A DNA stretch of 64,000 nt from Lophium mytilinum (GCA_010093605.1 MU004189.1:1123834-1187833); one strand, 5' to 3'; positions 1 through 9,967 are shown, counted from the first letter of the stretch. The notes: generated by a model not told the origin, from the sequence alone. A program made the numbers and translations.

Positions 1-134
1 GGAAGCTCTTTTGTAGTCTAGCGAGTGGCTGGTGCGGAGTTCTTCAGTTACTTGTTTCAAATACCTGAGGTAAGTATGCTCGCGGACGTTCAAGATTGGA
101 CGTTGAGTGTGGCGGTGCACTGGTCCTGAGGCGC
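1..134. other. Left-edge flank, no gene seen
   Basis: Normal-composition DNA outside the Fot1-type transposon that follows. I see no open frame, RNA gene or repeat in it. A gene running off the left edge cannot be excluded. Confidence 0.5.
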
Positions 135-136
135 TA

Positions 137-178
137 GAGGGCGGCACGGGCTTGTGCACGGGACTAGCTCGTGCACGC
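137..178 (+). repeat. Left terminal inverted repeat of the Fot1-type element
   Basis: A 42-bp GC-rich repeat beginning GAGGGCGGCACGGG. It is the exact reverse complement of 2223-2264. Its CpA dinucleotides are intact although the interior is heavily RIP-mutated. Confidence 0.95.
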
Positions 179-519
179 ATTACCAAAAATCACGCACAAT
201 AGAAAAATAAGGTTTTCCACTATAATAAGACTTTCTATACAACTCTATAAGTATAAAGTTAAGGTAACTAAAGCTACTCTTTTACTCTATTATAACTATG
301 TAACTCTCTAGATACTTAAAGGACTTTCTATTTCTCTATAGCTAGCCTAAGGCCTTAAATATATTAATTTTCTTCTTATTATCTATTATAATAATATACT
401 AAGTTTTTAAAGCTATTTTTCTTAGTATATATAGCTTATAAGCTCTACTTTTACTAAGTAGCTACTAATTAGCTAGCTTTATAGCTTAGGCGGCTTTATC
501 TAATATCTTTTTAGCTCTC

Positions 520-2141
520 TTAGTATTATATACTATTCTCTTATATATATTCTTCTAATGCCGCTACTAAGATACTTACTACTATATTTATACCTATTAT
601 TTCTCTTTTTATATAGCTTTTTAAAGCTTTATATTCTCTTTAGTATTAAAAACCTACTTTTTCTCTTTCTTTTATTTCTTTTAAAGCTTATATACCTATT
701 TTACCTTATTAGGGCTATAGATTATTATAAATCTATCTTCTTTATATATAATAGCTTTAAAAAGAGGCTATTACCTCTTTCTTTTCTTTTATTTCTTCTT
801 AATAGCTCTATATATAGCCTTATATTATATTTCTATAAGCTTAAGCTATATCTCTAGCTTATATACTCTCTATATAAAAGTATAGTTATTTTAGCTTAGT
901 ACCTCTTTTAAAATTCTTACTATAGCTTTCTAGAATATTTCTATACTAAAATTAGCTATAGGAAGTTTCTTCTAAGTACTTATATTATACTAATATTAGA
1001 TTTTCTTTAAAATAACCTTAGAATTATATAGATATATACTAGTCCTTTTAAAGCCTAAAGCTATATTCTTAGGCATTATTATAAGCTTCTATACTAGCTA
1101 AAATAATTAAAAGAAGTTTCTCTTTATAAATCTTATATACCCTTAATTTTAATACTAAAATATTACTAATTAAGTATTATACTATATAGTAAGAGGGCTA
1201 AAAAGAGAGATATTTAATAGCTATAATTTATATATTAAATAAGGTAGAAATATAAAGAGAAGAATTCTATTCTTAATATAAAAGTTAATAAATTTACTTA
1301 TTATATATAAACCGTAGCTATTAACTATTAGTAGCTACTAATCTCTTCTATACTAAGCTTTAGCCTTTATTTCTCTTTAGAATATAGTATATAGCTAGGC
1401 GTAGCCTATAGTATAAAAGGTCTATCTATTTAGTAAAGATCTAAAGAAATAGCTATATTTTTATAGTTTAAAATTCTATAGCTATATATTTTATAGATTA
1501 CTAGAAATAGCTTAGTATATAAGAGTAGAAGAGAGCTTTATTCTATTAGTATAGATAGAAGCTACTACTATAATCTACTCTCTATTTCTATTCTATATAA
1601 TATTCTTAAGCTTTAGTATATTTTTAGTAAAGATTCTATACTATTCTATTAAATAGCTAATAAGAAAGCCCTTTTTATCTATATTATAGATATTATACTA
1701 CTTAATACTATACTACTTAATTTTATTACTAAGAAGCTTAAAGTATAAGCTATAGTAGTATTTTAACTCTATCTTTTACTATATAGAATTAATAGGCTTT
1801 AAATAGCCTATATTTAGCTATATTTTATATTACTTATAGAACTAGTATATCTAGTTTTCTTCTAGCTAAATATTATTTATTTTCTAGGCTAAATAATAGA
1901 GAATTTAATATATAGAGGGTATTTCTTTAGCTATAAGGTAGCTAATATAGGCTAGGAGAGCACTAGATTAAGCGCTATTAAGTAATATTTAAGTATTATA
2001 GCCCACCTCTTTAAATCTAGTAAGGCCGCGGTATAACTATAAAAGTATTAATTAATAGACTCTATTCTTTATAGCGATAGCTTAGAGGTTCTTTCCTTTA
2101 GTAGTAATAGCCTCCTTAATCGCCGCTTTAATTCCCGCCAT
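520..2141 (-). pseudogene. RIP-destroyed Fot1-type transposase
   Basis: An ATG lies at 2141-2139 (minus), followed by a reading of about 540 codons, the usual Fot1 transposase length, riddled with TAA/TAG codons. The most recognisable block lies at about 1330-1190: it reads IVNSYG, then a segment ending in LQLLNISLF. This matches the second catalytic region of Fot1/pogo DDE transposases, where the family has L-D-x-H-x-S-H followed by L-Q-P-L-D-V. The expected Asp and His codons are replaced by Asn/Tyr codons, as C-to-T and G-to-A change would produce. The 3' boundary is approximate. An apparent forward frame at 558-857 is an artefact of the AT-rich sequence. Confidence 0.75.
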
Positions 2142-2222
2142 TTTCTAGGTAAATTAGATAATTTTTAATGGAGTTGTGATTTTTTGAAGTTGGTGGTGGT
2201 GGCGCTCGGTTGTGTATTGAGG

Positions 2223-2264
2223 GCGTGCACGAGCTAGTCCCGTGCACAAGCCCGTGCCGCCCTC
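2223..2264 (-). repeat. Right terminal inverted repeat of the Fot1-type element
   Basis: Exact reverse complement of 137-178, followed by the TA target duplication at 2265-2266. It is free of RIP mutations. Confidence 0.95.
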
Positions 2265-2555
2265 TAAATCTCATGCGCCACACCTCCAGGCAACCCTTCC
2301 GTCAGCCTAGCTTTCGTCCCAACTCATCATCAATACCTCCTCCTGCCCGACTTCTTGTTTTTACGATTATATGCCCGAATCGTTTCCTTAGCATCTTATA
2401 CAACGGCTCTTTTCAATTGAGCGCGAGATCGCTGGATCTTCGTCCCGTGTGGCCTCTGGAGAGTCTCAGAGACGCGTCAAAGCCAGAAAGAAGATGATGA
2501 GAAGTCGGCAAGGTTCAGAAAGACGTATATTACATATGATCCATCAATCTGAGCC

Positions 2556-3707
2556 ATGGCTGGAGAGAACTGTGTTTCTATGCCGTCAATTCAGAGGCTT
2601 AGCACTCCGGAGTTCGCTACTTTGAGCCCAGAGTCCACGACACTGAGTCCAGGATCCGCCAGATATTCTTCAGGGTCTCCAGAGGCTGTCAAATCTACCA
2701 AGAAACGGCTACGTGAAACAGCGAGTCCATTTGACGAAAGCGAAGAAGATTTTTCAGGCCCCAAGCGCTTCTGCTCTCTAGAAGGGCTTCCCGCTTGGAT
2801 CACGGAAGATGTTTCCAACGATGAGATGACTGATGCCAACTGCGAGGTGACGGTAGTTGAGTACCATCTCGGTTCTATCGAAGAGCGGGTCATGGTGATG
2901 GATGGTGGGGCTCCATATATCCCTGCCAAGGATGCGCAACAAACATCGAGTAATCACGACGCCCCCGAGACTGAAAGGTGGTTGCATCGAGATGAGGACA
3001 CCAAGGAAGCCTGGGCCGAAGCCCTGATGCAAGTTTTGTCTCCCGATGAGCCCGATAGCGATGAAGAGGAGTCATGGAGCGAGAGCGAGACATCGGACGA
3101 GTCAATTCCTTACTGGGATCCCTTTCAACATGATATCTGGGAGGTTAGAGAGAGAACCGAAGTGCCGGCCCTGAAGCCACCGGAGCTTCCGAGCTTAGAA
3201 GAGTGGAGAGCGATGGAAGGCATGGGCTTTGATAGTGCTGATAGCGACCAAGAAGCTCAGGAAGCTCGCAATGAAGCCGAGGAGACAGCGTCTGTTTGCG
3301 GCGTATGCGAAGAAGGAGCGTGGGAAAGAGGCGAAGGACTTATCCGGGAAGAAGGCGAGAAGTCCGCTTGGGAGCAAGATGCGGTGCCAAGCGAAGAAGA
3401 GTTGGGGGATCTGATGATGGCGGATCTCATCATTCCAAATTATCCCGACGCCAACCAAGAGGAAGCGTGGAGGAATCTTAAGATACTAGACGCGTGTTCT
3501 ATTTGTGGGCAAAGCTGTTCCCCTATAGTCTGTGAGGGCTTCGCAAACGGCGCGATAAGCGAGGAAGGCGAAAGATTAGTCCACGAGCAAGACACTGTTC
3601 CGAGCGAAGAAGAGAGAAAGGCAATTATGGATGCATTGGTTCCAGAATATCCTGATATGGACCAGGAAGAAGCTTTCTATGAATGCCATGCCGATAAAGG
3701 GAGCTGA
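2556..3707 (+). CDS. Acidic hypothetical protein with duplicated Cys-motif module
   Basis: A 383-residue product of unknown function; I do not recognise the family. The first ~75 residues are Ser/Pro/Thr-rich and contain a basic patch (KKRLRE ... PKRF) that could be a nuclear localisation signal. The middle is strongly acidic and probably disordered. The C-terminal third is a tandem duplication of about 66 residues: each copy opens with CxxC (C248/C251, then C314/C317) and carries the block EQDxVPSEEE followed by YPDxxQEEA. The start is the ATG in the context gagccATGG. The next gene is a HET-domain protein whose N-terminus has a similar KKRxR ... PKR arrangement. After the TGA stop the same frame stays open for 37 codons and ends in a helical, charged sequence, so the stop may be a recent nonsense mutation. 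Confidence 0.7.
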   Translation: MAGENCVSMPSIQRLSTPEFATLSPESTTLSPGSARYSSGSPEAVKSTKKRLRETASPFDESEEDFSGPKRFCSLEGLPAWITEDVSNDEMTDANCEVTVVEYHLGSIEERVMVMDGGAPYIPAKDAQQTSSNHDAPETERWLHRDEDTKEAWAEALMQVLSPDEPDSDEEESWSESETSDESIPYWDPFQHDIWEVRERTEVPALKPPELPSLEEWRAMEGMGFDSADSDQEAQEARNEAEETASVCGVCEEGAWERGEGLIREEGEKSAWEQDAVPSEEELGDLMMADLIIPNYPDANQEEAWRNLKILDACSICGQSCSPIVCEGFANGAISEEGERLVHEQDTVPSEEERKAIMDALVPEYPDMDQEEAFYECHADKGS

Positions 3708-3821
3708 TCATGTATCGAGTATACAGATACAAGAGGAACGACGAGGAAGCATGGGAGCGCCGCACGCAGGGTACTTGCCGAGTTGCAACAAGCTAAGAAC
3801 GAGGCACTTGAAAGGGAATAG

Positions 3822-4423
3822 ACTGTAGCCTGACTGGTGTACCTACATCATACGGGCATGGCTCTTGGCATTCTCAAATACCACTGCTCTATTTTACCGT
3901 CACTCAGCCAATTAACCAAAAGACTTCGAAATTTCGGCTCATATCCAGGTTCATTCAGTTTTGCACCCACGTACTTAAAGCTTCCGGGCGCCTTTAGAGA
4001 TAGAACTAGGTTGAGCCATGGCGAGCCTGTATGCACTTCTGACAAGTTACTGTACGGCTTACTCTTCTGTTGTACTCAGGCATGAATCAAGGCCGGCATC
4101 GTGCCTGATAAGATTCCAATGGCAACCCCCTGCATCTGAGGTCCAATTAGAAAGTATCGTGGCGTATCGGGACGGGGCGCAGCCGCAGCGCTAAAGCCGG
4201 CCCCCATGTGGGATCTTCGAGTCAACCTCAGCCTGACTTCCGTCCCAAACCACCTGCATCACCAACCATCCTTTACCACTCATTACCGCACATTCGTTTA
4301 CTAGATGTCGCCTTCAGTACCAGAAATTTGCTTGCTAGAACCTGCCCGCGTTAGGGGCTCGACTGCGGATCTTCCTATGCGCTGCAAGAGGAGGCCAGGC
4401 GGAGCGGCTAAAGGCTGAAAAGG
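3822..4423. other. Intergenic region, probable promoter of first HET gene
   Basis: No convincing coding sequence; the short open frames here lack coding character. A block around 4225-4240 (AACCTCAGCCTGAC) recurs upstream of the second HET gene near 7468, and a weaker block (4349-4380) resembles 7552-7585. These look like promoter and 5' leader sequence retained since duplication. Confidence 0.4.
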
Positions 4424-7114
4424 ATGTTCGAAGGACAATTGCTACGCCAGTCAGCCAGTATTTTGGGCCCTGTAAAGAAGGAGAAGTTTCTCTTTGAGAA
4501 TGGAACCAATGCCGTCGATAAGGTGCTTGTCGATGGGGGTGTATCGGAAACCATGGCCCACGAGGCGCGCTCTGTCCCTTCGTCTCCTACGATGAGCTCT
4601 CCCAGAACCCCCTCCTTGACCGCGGGCCTCTTTACCCAACAATCGCCTATTGAAGCCAATGCTCCATTCGCTCGCATCAGCACGATCAACAAGCACGTTG
4701 CGACGCCTAAAGTTTCAGCCAATTCCAGCAAAAAACGAGCCCGAGACACGAGCAAAAGTGGCGGCGAGGAAAAGGAAGGGCTGCCGGAACCTAAGCGGAT
4801 TCGTAAGCCAAGACGATTCCCCAGGGTTGTCCGACCCAAGAAAGAGTTAGTCCCCCTCGTCGAGTACGTGCCTCGTAACCAAGAAAGAAAGAGAATCGAA
4901 ACTCCGATCGCGAAAGATGGGAAGATACTGTCCCTGAAATTTTGTGCCGAGTGCGCTGTATTAGACCTGGAAAACGGGTTTACGCCTAGGCCTACTGGCA
5001 GATATGAGCCAAAGCTTTTGCGATCTTGGACTCGAAAGACTCTAACAGAGGACGAGCGTTCTTGCGAGCTTTGCGACCTTTTCGAAGCCTTTGTTTCAGA
5101 CCCGGAGTATGACAAGGTCGACACATTTTGGATCTGCTATGATTCGGCCAGCTCAAGGCTAAGGCTAGCACCACCAGGAGAGTCCCAGAGTACTTCCGAC
5201 GCTGTTGTTCTTGGCGTTTATTTACCATATGATATCGAACTCGACGAGCCGTCCGAAAGCTCTCTATCCGGCCTGGGCATTATCGCACCAGGTTACGTCG
5301 ACATATCCGAGCCCACAAATTTTAATTATCACCCGATAAACCCTACCAACATCGATTTCAGCGTGCCATTAAGCTGGCTTCATGAGTGCCAGAGATACCA
5401 TGATTGTGGGTCCGGTGCCGAAAAAGATCATTTTCCGATCAAACTCATTGATTGTGATAAGAACGAAATTATCCTCGCTGACACGAGTTACAAGTATGCA
5501 GCATTGAGCTATGTTTGGGGTCAACAAGACGAACTTACCCCTCCAACATTCGTCCAGAAGTACACGGGCAACGTTCGGCAGGATCTAGATCAACTATTAA
5601 ATGCACCTCGAACAATTAAAGATGCCATTACAGCGACACAGAAACTGAACTTACGTTACCTTTGGGTTGATCGCCATTGTATCAACCAGAAAAATGCATC
5701 GGAAAAGCACACACAAATTGCGGCGATGCACTTGATCTATCGGAGTGCCGAAGTCACACTAGTTGCGGCTTGTGGAGACGACGATTCATTTGGCCTTCCT
5801 GGCGTTGGGCTAACGCCACGGATATCCCTTCCCGAAGTAACCATTGGAAGTCTACGCCTTGGCTTAGCTTTACCTAATCCAGCTCAACTTCTCAGCAAAA
5901 GTCGATGGGCCAGCCGGGCTTGGACCTACCAAGAAGCTCTCCTCTCTCGTCGAAGACTGATTTTCACTACGCGAGAGGTATATCTTGAATGCCAATGTGC
6001 GCGTTACTGCGAGTCCCTAGATTCGAACTTGAGAGGCGTAGACGATAGATTACCGCCCACTGATTTGATGCGAATTCCCACCACGGCCGATCAATGGGAA
6101 ATCTACCAGTGCATCAGCGAATATTCGAAGCGCGAGCTGAGCTACGACTCCGACGCACTATATGGAGTGTTCGGTGTTCTTGAGATCTACCAGTCGTTAT
6201 CGCAGGGTAACCTGCATCAGATTTGCGGTATACCCATCATTCCTTTCTCGGCCGAGGAACACGAAGCGCGTCTCGAACCGACTTCGCCTACGATCGGGAG
6301 TCTAAAGAGATCATATAGTGAATTCTCGCGAGACGAAGCCGTAGGCTCTCGTCTAGCCGAGAGTTTTATCGAAGGCTTACTCTGGGACCTTGAGACCTCC
6401 GGCCGGCGACGACATCAATTCCCGAGCTGGTGCTGGACCGGCTGGGCTGGCGAGGTCGCTTTCCACCAGATTCCCACCGATAGACCTATTGCCATTAGCG
6501 GCGAGATCTCTATAGAGCTCAGAAATAACAAACGCAGGCGGTTGAACGACCCCCAGTGGACGCAGTCCTTAGACAGAAGTGGAGATTCCGATGACACACC
6601 ACGGTATCTCCGATTTACTACATATATCCAGCCGATTCGCATACAGGGCCGGCCGGATTGTATTCCAAATGAAGGCAATAGCCCATACTATGCGCGGCTG
6701 AGTATAAAGTCTCCGACCCGCAATCTCCAGTCTTATTTCAGAGTTACTCTCTTTCAAAGCGACCACGTATCCACGCCACCGGGGGATGTTGTTGCTATTC
6801 TGTGGCCGCCAGGGAGGGTTATCGTAGACGCTGAAAGGAGTGTTTGGGATGAGTCGCGCCATCTCCCACTTGTACAGATAGAGAATGGCGTTGCGGAACG
6901 TATTGGTACTCTTCATTTGCACAATATGTACTTATGTGACGAGAAGTTGCATAGCGAGTCACCGAAGGAGCTGTCTGCGGACGTTAAGCCGCATTTTGCT
7001 GTGAAGCAGCACCAGCTGGGGCGAGAAGGGTTTGAGCGGTTTGGTTTCTGGGACTGGGAGGAAATGATAGAGTGGGAGAGTCTGCCTATTCTCACAGAGA
7101 TACTGTTAGGGTAA
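4424..7114 (+). CDS. HET-domain protein (heterokaryon-incompatibility type), copy 1
   Basis: A single-exon 896-residue product. Residues 1-150 are low-complexity and basic (KKRARD ... PKRIRKPRRF), a plausible nuclear signal. A putative zinc-binding module follows: C174-x2-C177 and C214-x2-C217. The HET domain starts at YAALSYVWG (358-366), continues through LWVDRHCINQ and ends near RAWTYQEALL (about 497-506). The C-terminal ~390 residues have no recognised domain. HET domains are known from incompatibility proteins that trigger cell death on non-self recognition, and may be distant relatives of TIR domains. An alternative start is Met44 (4553), whose context accATGG is better. The neighbour at 7649 is a clear paralogue. 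The frame is intact from start to stop. Confidence 0.92.
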   Translation: MFEGQLLRQSASILGPVKKEKFLFENGTNAVDKVLVDGGVSETMAHEARSVPSSPTMSSPRTPSLTAGLFTQQSPIEANAPFARISTINKHVATPKVSANSSKKRARDTSKSGGEEKEGLPEPKRIRKPRRFPRVVRPKKELVPLVEYVPRNQERKRIETPIAKDGKILSLKFCAECAVLDLENGFTPRPTGRYEPKLLRSWTRKTLTEDERSCELCDLFEAFVSDPEYDKVDTFWICYDSASSRLRLAPPGESQSTSDAVVLGVYLPYDIELDEPSESSLSGLGIIAPGYVDISEPTNFNYHPINPTNIDFSVPLSWLHECQRYHDCGSGAEKDHFPIKLIDCDKNEIILADTSYKYAALSYVWGQQDELTPPTFVQKYTGNVRQDLDQLLNAPRTIKDAITATQKLNLRYLWVDRHCINQKNASEKHTQIAAMHLIYRSAEVTLVAACGDDDSFGLPGVGLTPRISLPEVTIGSLRLGLALPNPAQLLSKSRWASRAWTYQEALLSRRRLIFTTREVYLECQCARYCESLDSNLRGVDDRLPPTDLMRIPTTADQWEIYQCISEYSKRELSYDSDALYGVFGVLEIYQSLSQGNLHQICGIPIIPFSAEEHEARLEPTSPTIGSLKRSYSEFSRDEAVGSRLAESFIEGLLWDLETSGRRRHQFPSWCWTGWAGEVAFHQIPTDRPIAISGEISIELRNNKRRRLNDPQWTQSLDRSGDSDDTPRYLRFTTYIQPIRIQGRPDCIPNEGNSPYYARLSIKSPTRNLQSYFRVTLFQSDHVSTPPGDVVAILWPPGRVIVDAERSVWDESRHLPLVQIENGVAERIGTLHLHNMYLCDEKLHSESPKELSADVKPHFAVKQHQLGREGFERFGFWDWEEMIEWESLPILTEILLG

Positions 7115-7648
7115 ATAAGCTGTGTTACATGAAAAATGTAAGATGCTGGCTCTGAGGTCCCGACGCAGCCTGCAGGCTCCCTTGAGCAAGAAGTGGTATT
7201 TCACGAGTCTGTAAAACTATCTTAAAAGTTCATGTTCAGAACCTCAGTATGAAACTCCTCTTGGGTTTGCCTAACACGGCTTGAGGTAGTTACCCTGGTA
7301 CAGTATCAAAAGTTCGAACTGACACTTTCAGCTAGTATTATAATTCGCCAGGCCACCTCAAACACCTGTAGTCGCCGCTTTGCGATCGATGGAGTCTTCC
7401 ACGTGACTAAGTTAGCTCGCCAAGGCACTATGCCGGATGTGATGCCTGCGCCTCTCTCCTGCAGTGAACCTCAGCCTGACCCCTCATGCCTCCCATCTTC
7501 TTCTCGTTGCAACCCAAAGTTTGCTGTCCTCATCTGTTCCAGCTTAACTTCGCCCGTATTTTTGAGTCGACTGTTGATACGTCCTGCCATATTCTGATAC
7601 TATTCTCTCTAGCCTGACTGGATACCTTCGTCACCAGCGATCGCCTCC
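7115..7648. other. Intergenic region between HET paralogues
   Basis: About 530 bp without a supported gene; the 64-codon open frame at 7403-7597 has no coding character. It holds the second copy of the promoter block AACCTCAGCCTGAC near 7468 and the weaker block at 7552-7585, matching the region upstream of the first HET gene. Confidence 0.45.
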
Positions 7649-9967
7649 ATGGACGACCAGGCTCCCGTTCTGTTTTCTGGCCTTTCGGAGCAGACAGAGG
7701 AAGCTCCAACCTCTAGTATAGAGGAACAGCAGATGGGTGTATCTTCACCTCGGACTCGGCAAAATCTACCACAGCCTCGACAACACCTGTGTTCTCAATG
7801 CTCCCTGCTCGATCTAGAGAGTCTCTTCAACTCTCCTCTTGAAAGCGAGCCTTCTAGCCATGGCAATGTCCGTGTTTGCATCGTGGCAGGGGGAAACGTT
7901 AATTTACCGGCTTGCGCACTGTGCGATTTGCTACAAGCTCTCGTGCCACCAGATCGACTCGGAAATCTCGATTGGGAAGTCAGATGCTGCTTCCTTTCTG
8001 ATAGAAATCCTCCGGGAGAGGAGTGGCCCTTCCCGGCTCCGCATACGCGCCATTCTTGCAAGTACCTTGGTGTCATGCCTTGCTCCTTCAAGACGTCTGA
8101 GGACGATCGAAACAGGTTTGCCAACAATTATGGAGTCAGTTTTTTCAACGAATATGGTATCATAGCGCCGTCATACCCCGGTTTTGGACATTCGTGGGAC
8201 TTTCCCATTCGCGCTATCGATCCAATTATTAGTGACTGGAGCATTTTGACGGATTGGATCCATCGCTGTGAATTCGATCATTGCCCATGTAACGCGACTC
8301 CACCGGCGGCTTCCTTCCAAATCAAACTCATTGACTGCATGGATAAAAGTATCGTCATTGCCAGCACTAGTTGCAAATACGTAGCTCTGAGCTACGTTTG
8401 GGGCTATGGCCAAACGGTCCAGTCACCTGAGAACGGGGTCTTGCCCACAGAAATACCTCGAACCATATCGGACGCTGTCAAGGCTACCATAAGCCTTGGG
8501 TATCAATATTTATGGTGCGATCGATATTGCATTGACCAACATAACATCACGGAGAAGCAGCAACAAATTGGCTCTATGGATTGCATTTACCGCAACGCAC
8601 ATATTACCATCATCGCTGCTAGTGGTGAAGACGATGACTTCGGCTTACCCGGCGTAAATCACACTCCCCGCATACTACACCCGGAGATTTTTCTTGCTAA
8701 CGCGCGACTCTCGTGTGCAATTCCCGATCCAATTCACATACTCTCGAAGTCCAAATGGGCTAGTAGAGCGTGGACTTATCAAGAAGCTCTTCTCTCGAAA
8801 AGGCGTCTCATTTTCACCGAACAATGCGTTTATTTTGAGTGTCAAATGACGAGGTACTGTGAAGCGATACACTGGAGACCGACTGCTCTCCGTCAGAAGC
8901 ATACATGGTACCAACCTTATAGGATGAAGATTCCCACGGACGAAATAGACAAGTGGACTATTCTCGATCGAATCACAGAATACTCCAAGCGAGAGTTGAC
9001 CTATGATTTTGACGTTCTGAACGCATTCTCGGGTATAATGAGGTTGTATCAGTCTTTGTCGCCCAGACTGCACTACCTTTGCGGAATTCCACTTCTTTAT
9101 GAGCATGAGCATGATTCCGAACCCAAGTGGCCTGCACGTGGGCTAATGTGGAGCTTTGGAGACCCCGGTCAAAGGCGGTCTAATTTTCCGAGTTGGTGTT
9201 GGACTGGGTGGAAGGGTACAGTCCGTTTCTCCCATACCGGCTCTACCCATTTCCCCGCAGTGAAAATCAAGGCCGAGACTCGGCACGGTCTAGTATCAGT
9301 GCGAAATGAAGAAGAGATTCAATCAATCGAGCGGAGCCACGATCTAGAAAATACGCCCCGCTATTTGCGCATCTCGTCTTGGTGCCTTGATCTTATTATC
9401 GTCGATCGTCCCGCTTTCATCCTCCCGGACGCTAATACTTGGAACACCCACTACGCCGAGTTCAAATGCAAGCCTACAGGCTCCGACAATTGTGCTTATC
9501 TTCAGGTTCAATTCCTCCAGCACGACTACCATCATGTGGAAAACATGCAAGACATGTTCTGCATCATGTTTAGCTCTGGAGAGTTAACACTCACATATCA
9601 CTACGAACACGACTTACCTATGGATCAGGGCTACTGGCAGTTTGACTATCTACAGAAACTCCCGGTAGTTCGACTCAAAGGTGAGACAGCCGAACGGGTT
9701 GGGACTATTGAATTTATGAGGATATATGTGGACGATCAGAGATTGTCACCCTCTGGCGTTGGGTGCGCAGATACAGCTCAGAAGAGATCTTTGTTAGGGG
9801 CTATTCCATCGTCAGCGCCTCCTACCCAGCCCTTTGAAGATGCTGTCGATCGAGATTCCGACTCTCAACAAAGCTCTTCTACCAGCAAGTCGCACTGGTA
9901 CTGGAAAGAAGGCAGCGACTTGGACCTGAGGCTGCAGTCCGAGTACCGGACTATACGGCTAGGATGA
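7649..9967 (+). CDS. HET-domain protein, copy 2 (tandem paralogue)
   Basis: A single-exon 772-residue product colinear with the upstream HET gene but lacking its long basic N-terminus. It has the same two-CxxC module (C48/C51 and C89/C92). The HET domain opens with YVALSYVWG (244-252), continues through LWCDRYCIDQ and reaches RAWTYQEALL at 373-382. The blocks after the HET domain (FPSWCWTGW, EYSKREL, TPRYLR) are shared with copy 1, so the two form one subfamily throughout. The C-terminus has a Ser-rich tail (DSDSQQSSS) of its own. The start gives ctccATGG. The likely role is non-self recognition or cell-death signalling, inferred from the family; the specific partner cannot be read from sequence. 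Confidence 0.92.
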   Translation: MDDQAPVLFSGLSEQTEEAPTSSIEEQQMGVSSPRTRQNLPQPRQHLCSQCSLLDLESLFNSPLESEPSSHGNVRVCIVAGGNVNLPACALCDLLQALVPPDRLGNLDWEVRCCFLSDRNPPGEEWPFPAPHTRHSCKYLGVMPCSFKTSEDDRNRFANNYGVSFFNEYGIIAPSYPGFGHSWDFPIRAIDPIISDWSILTDWIHRCEFDHCPCNATPPAASFQIKLIDCMDKSIVIASTSCKYVALSYVWGYGQTVQSPENGVLPTEIPRTISDAVKATISLGYQYLWCDRYCIDQHNITEKQQQIGSMDCIYRNAHITIIAASGEDDDFGLPGVNHTPRILHPEIFLANARLSCAIPDPIHILSKSKWASRAWTYQEALLSKRRLIFTEQCVYFECQMTRYCEAIHWRPTALRQKHTWYQPYRMKIPTDEIDKWTILDRITEYSKRELTYDFDVLNAFSGIMRLYQSLSPRLHYLCGIPLLYEHEHDSEPKWPARGLMWSFGDPGQRRSNFPSWCWTGWKGTVRFSHTGSTHFPAVKIKAETRHGLVSVRNEEEIQSIERSHDLENTPRYLRISSWCLDLIIVDRPAFILPDANTWNTHYAEFKCKPTGSDNCAYLQVQFLQHDYHHVENMQDMFCIMFSSGELTLTYHYEHDLPMDQGYWQFDYLQKLPVVRLKGETAERVGTIEFMRIYVDDQRLSPSGVGCADTAQKRSLLGAIPSSAPPTQPFEDAVDRDSDSQQSSSTSKSHWYWKEGSDLDLRLQSEYRTIRLG

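Larger units (their letters stand above)
137..2264 (-). mobile_element. RIP-degraded Fot1/pogo-type DNA transposon (Tc1/mariner superfamily)
   Basis: The element is about 2.13 kb. It is bounded by perfect inverted repeats (137-178 and 2223-2264) and a TA dinucleotide on each side (135-136 and 2265-2266), as expected for TA-target Tc1/mariner insertion. The interior, from about 220 to 2130, is AT-saturated and TpA-rich with almost no CpA left, which is the classical RIP product. Read on the minus strand, with stops taken as mutated Gln/Arg/Trp codons, it still shows the layout of a Fot1-like DDE transposase. The last ~40 bp before each terminal repeat and the repeats themselves are not RIP-mutated. 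The element cannot encode an active protein. Confidence 0.9.

Noticed and set aside
558-857. A 99-codon hydrophobic frame (Leu/Tyr/Phe-rich) inside the Fot1-type element
   Set aside because: It is an artefact of RIP-driven AT richness: codons are TTT/CTT/TAT runs, and it lies antisense to the degraded transposase.
2210-2497. A 95-codon frame crossing the right terminal repeat
   Set aside because: It begins inside the transposon end and has no coding character or homologous motif.
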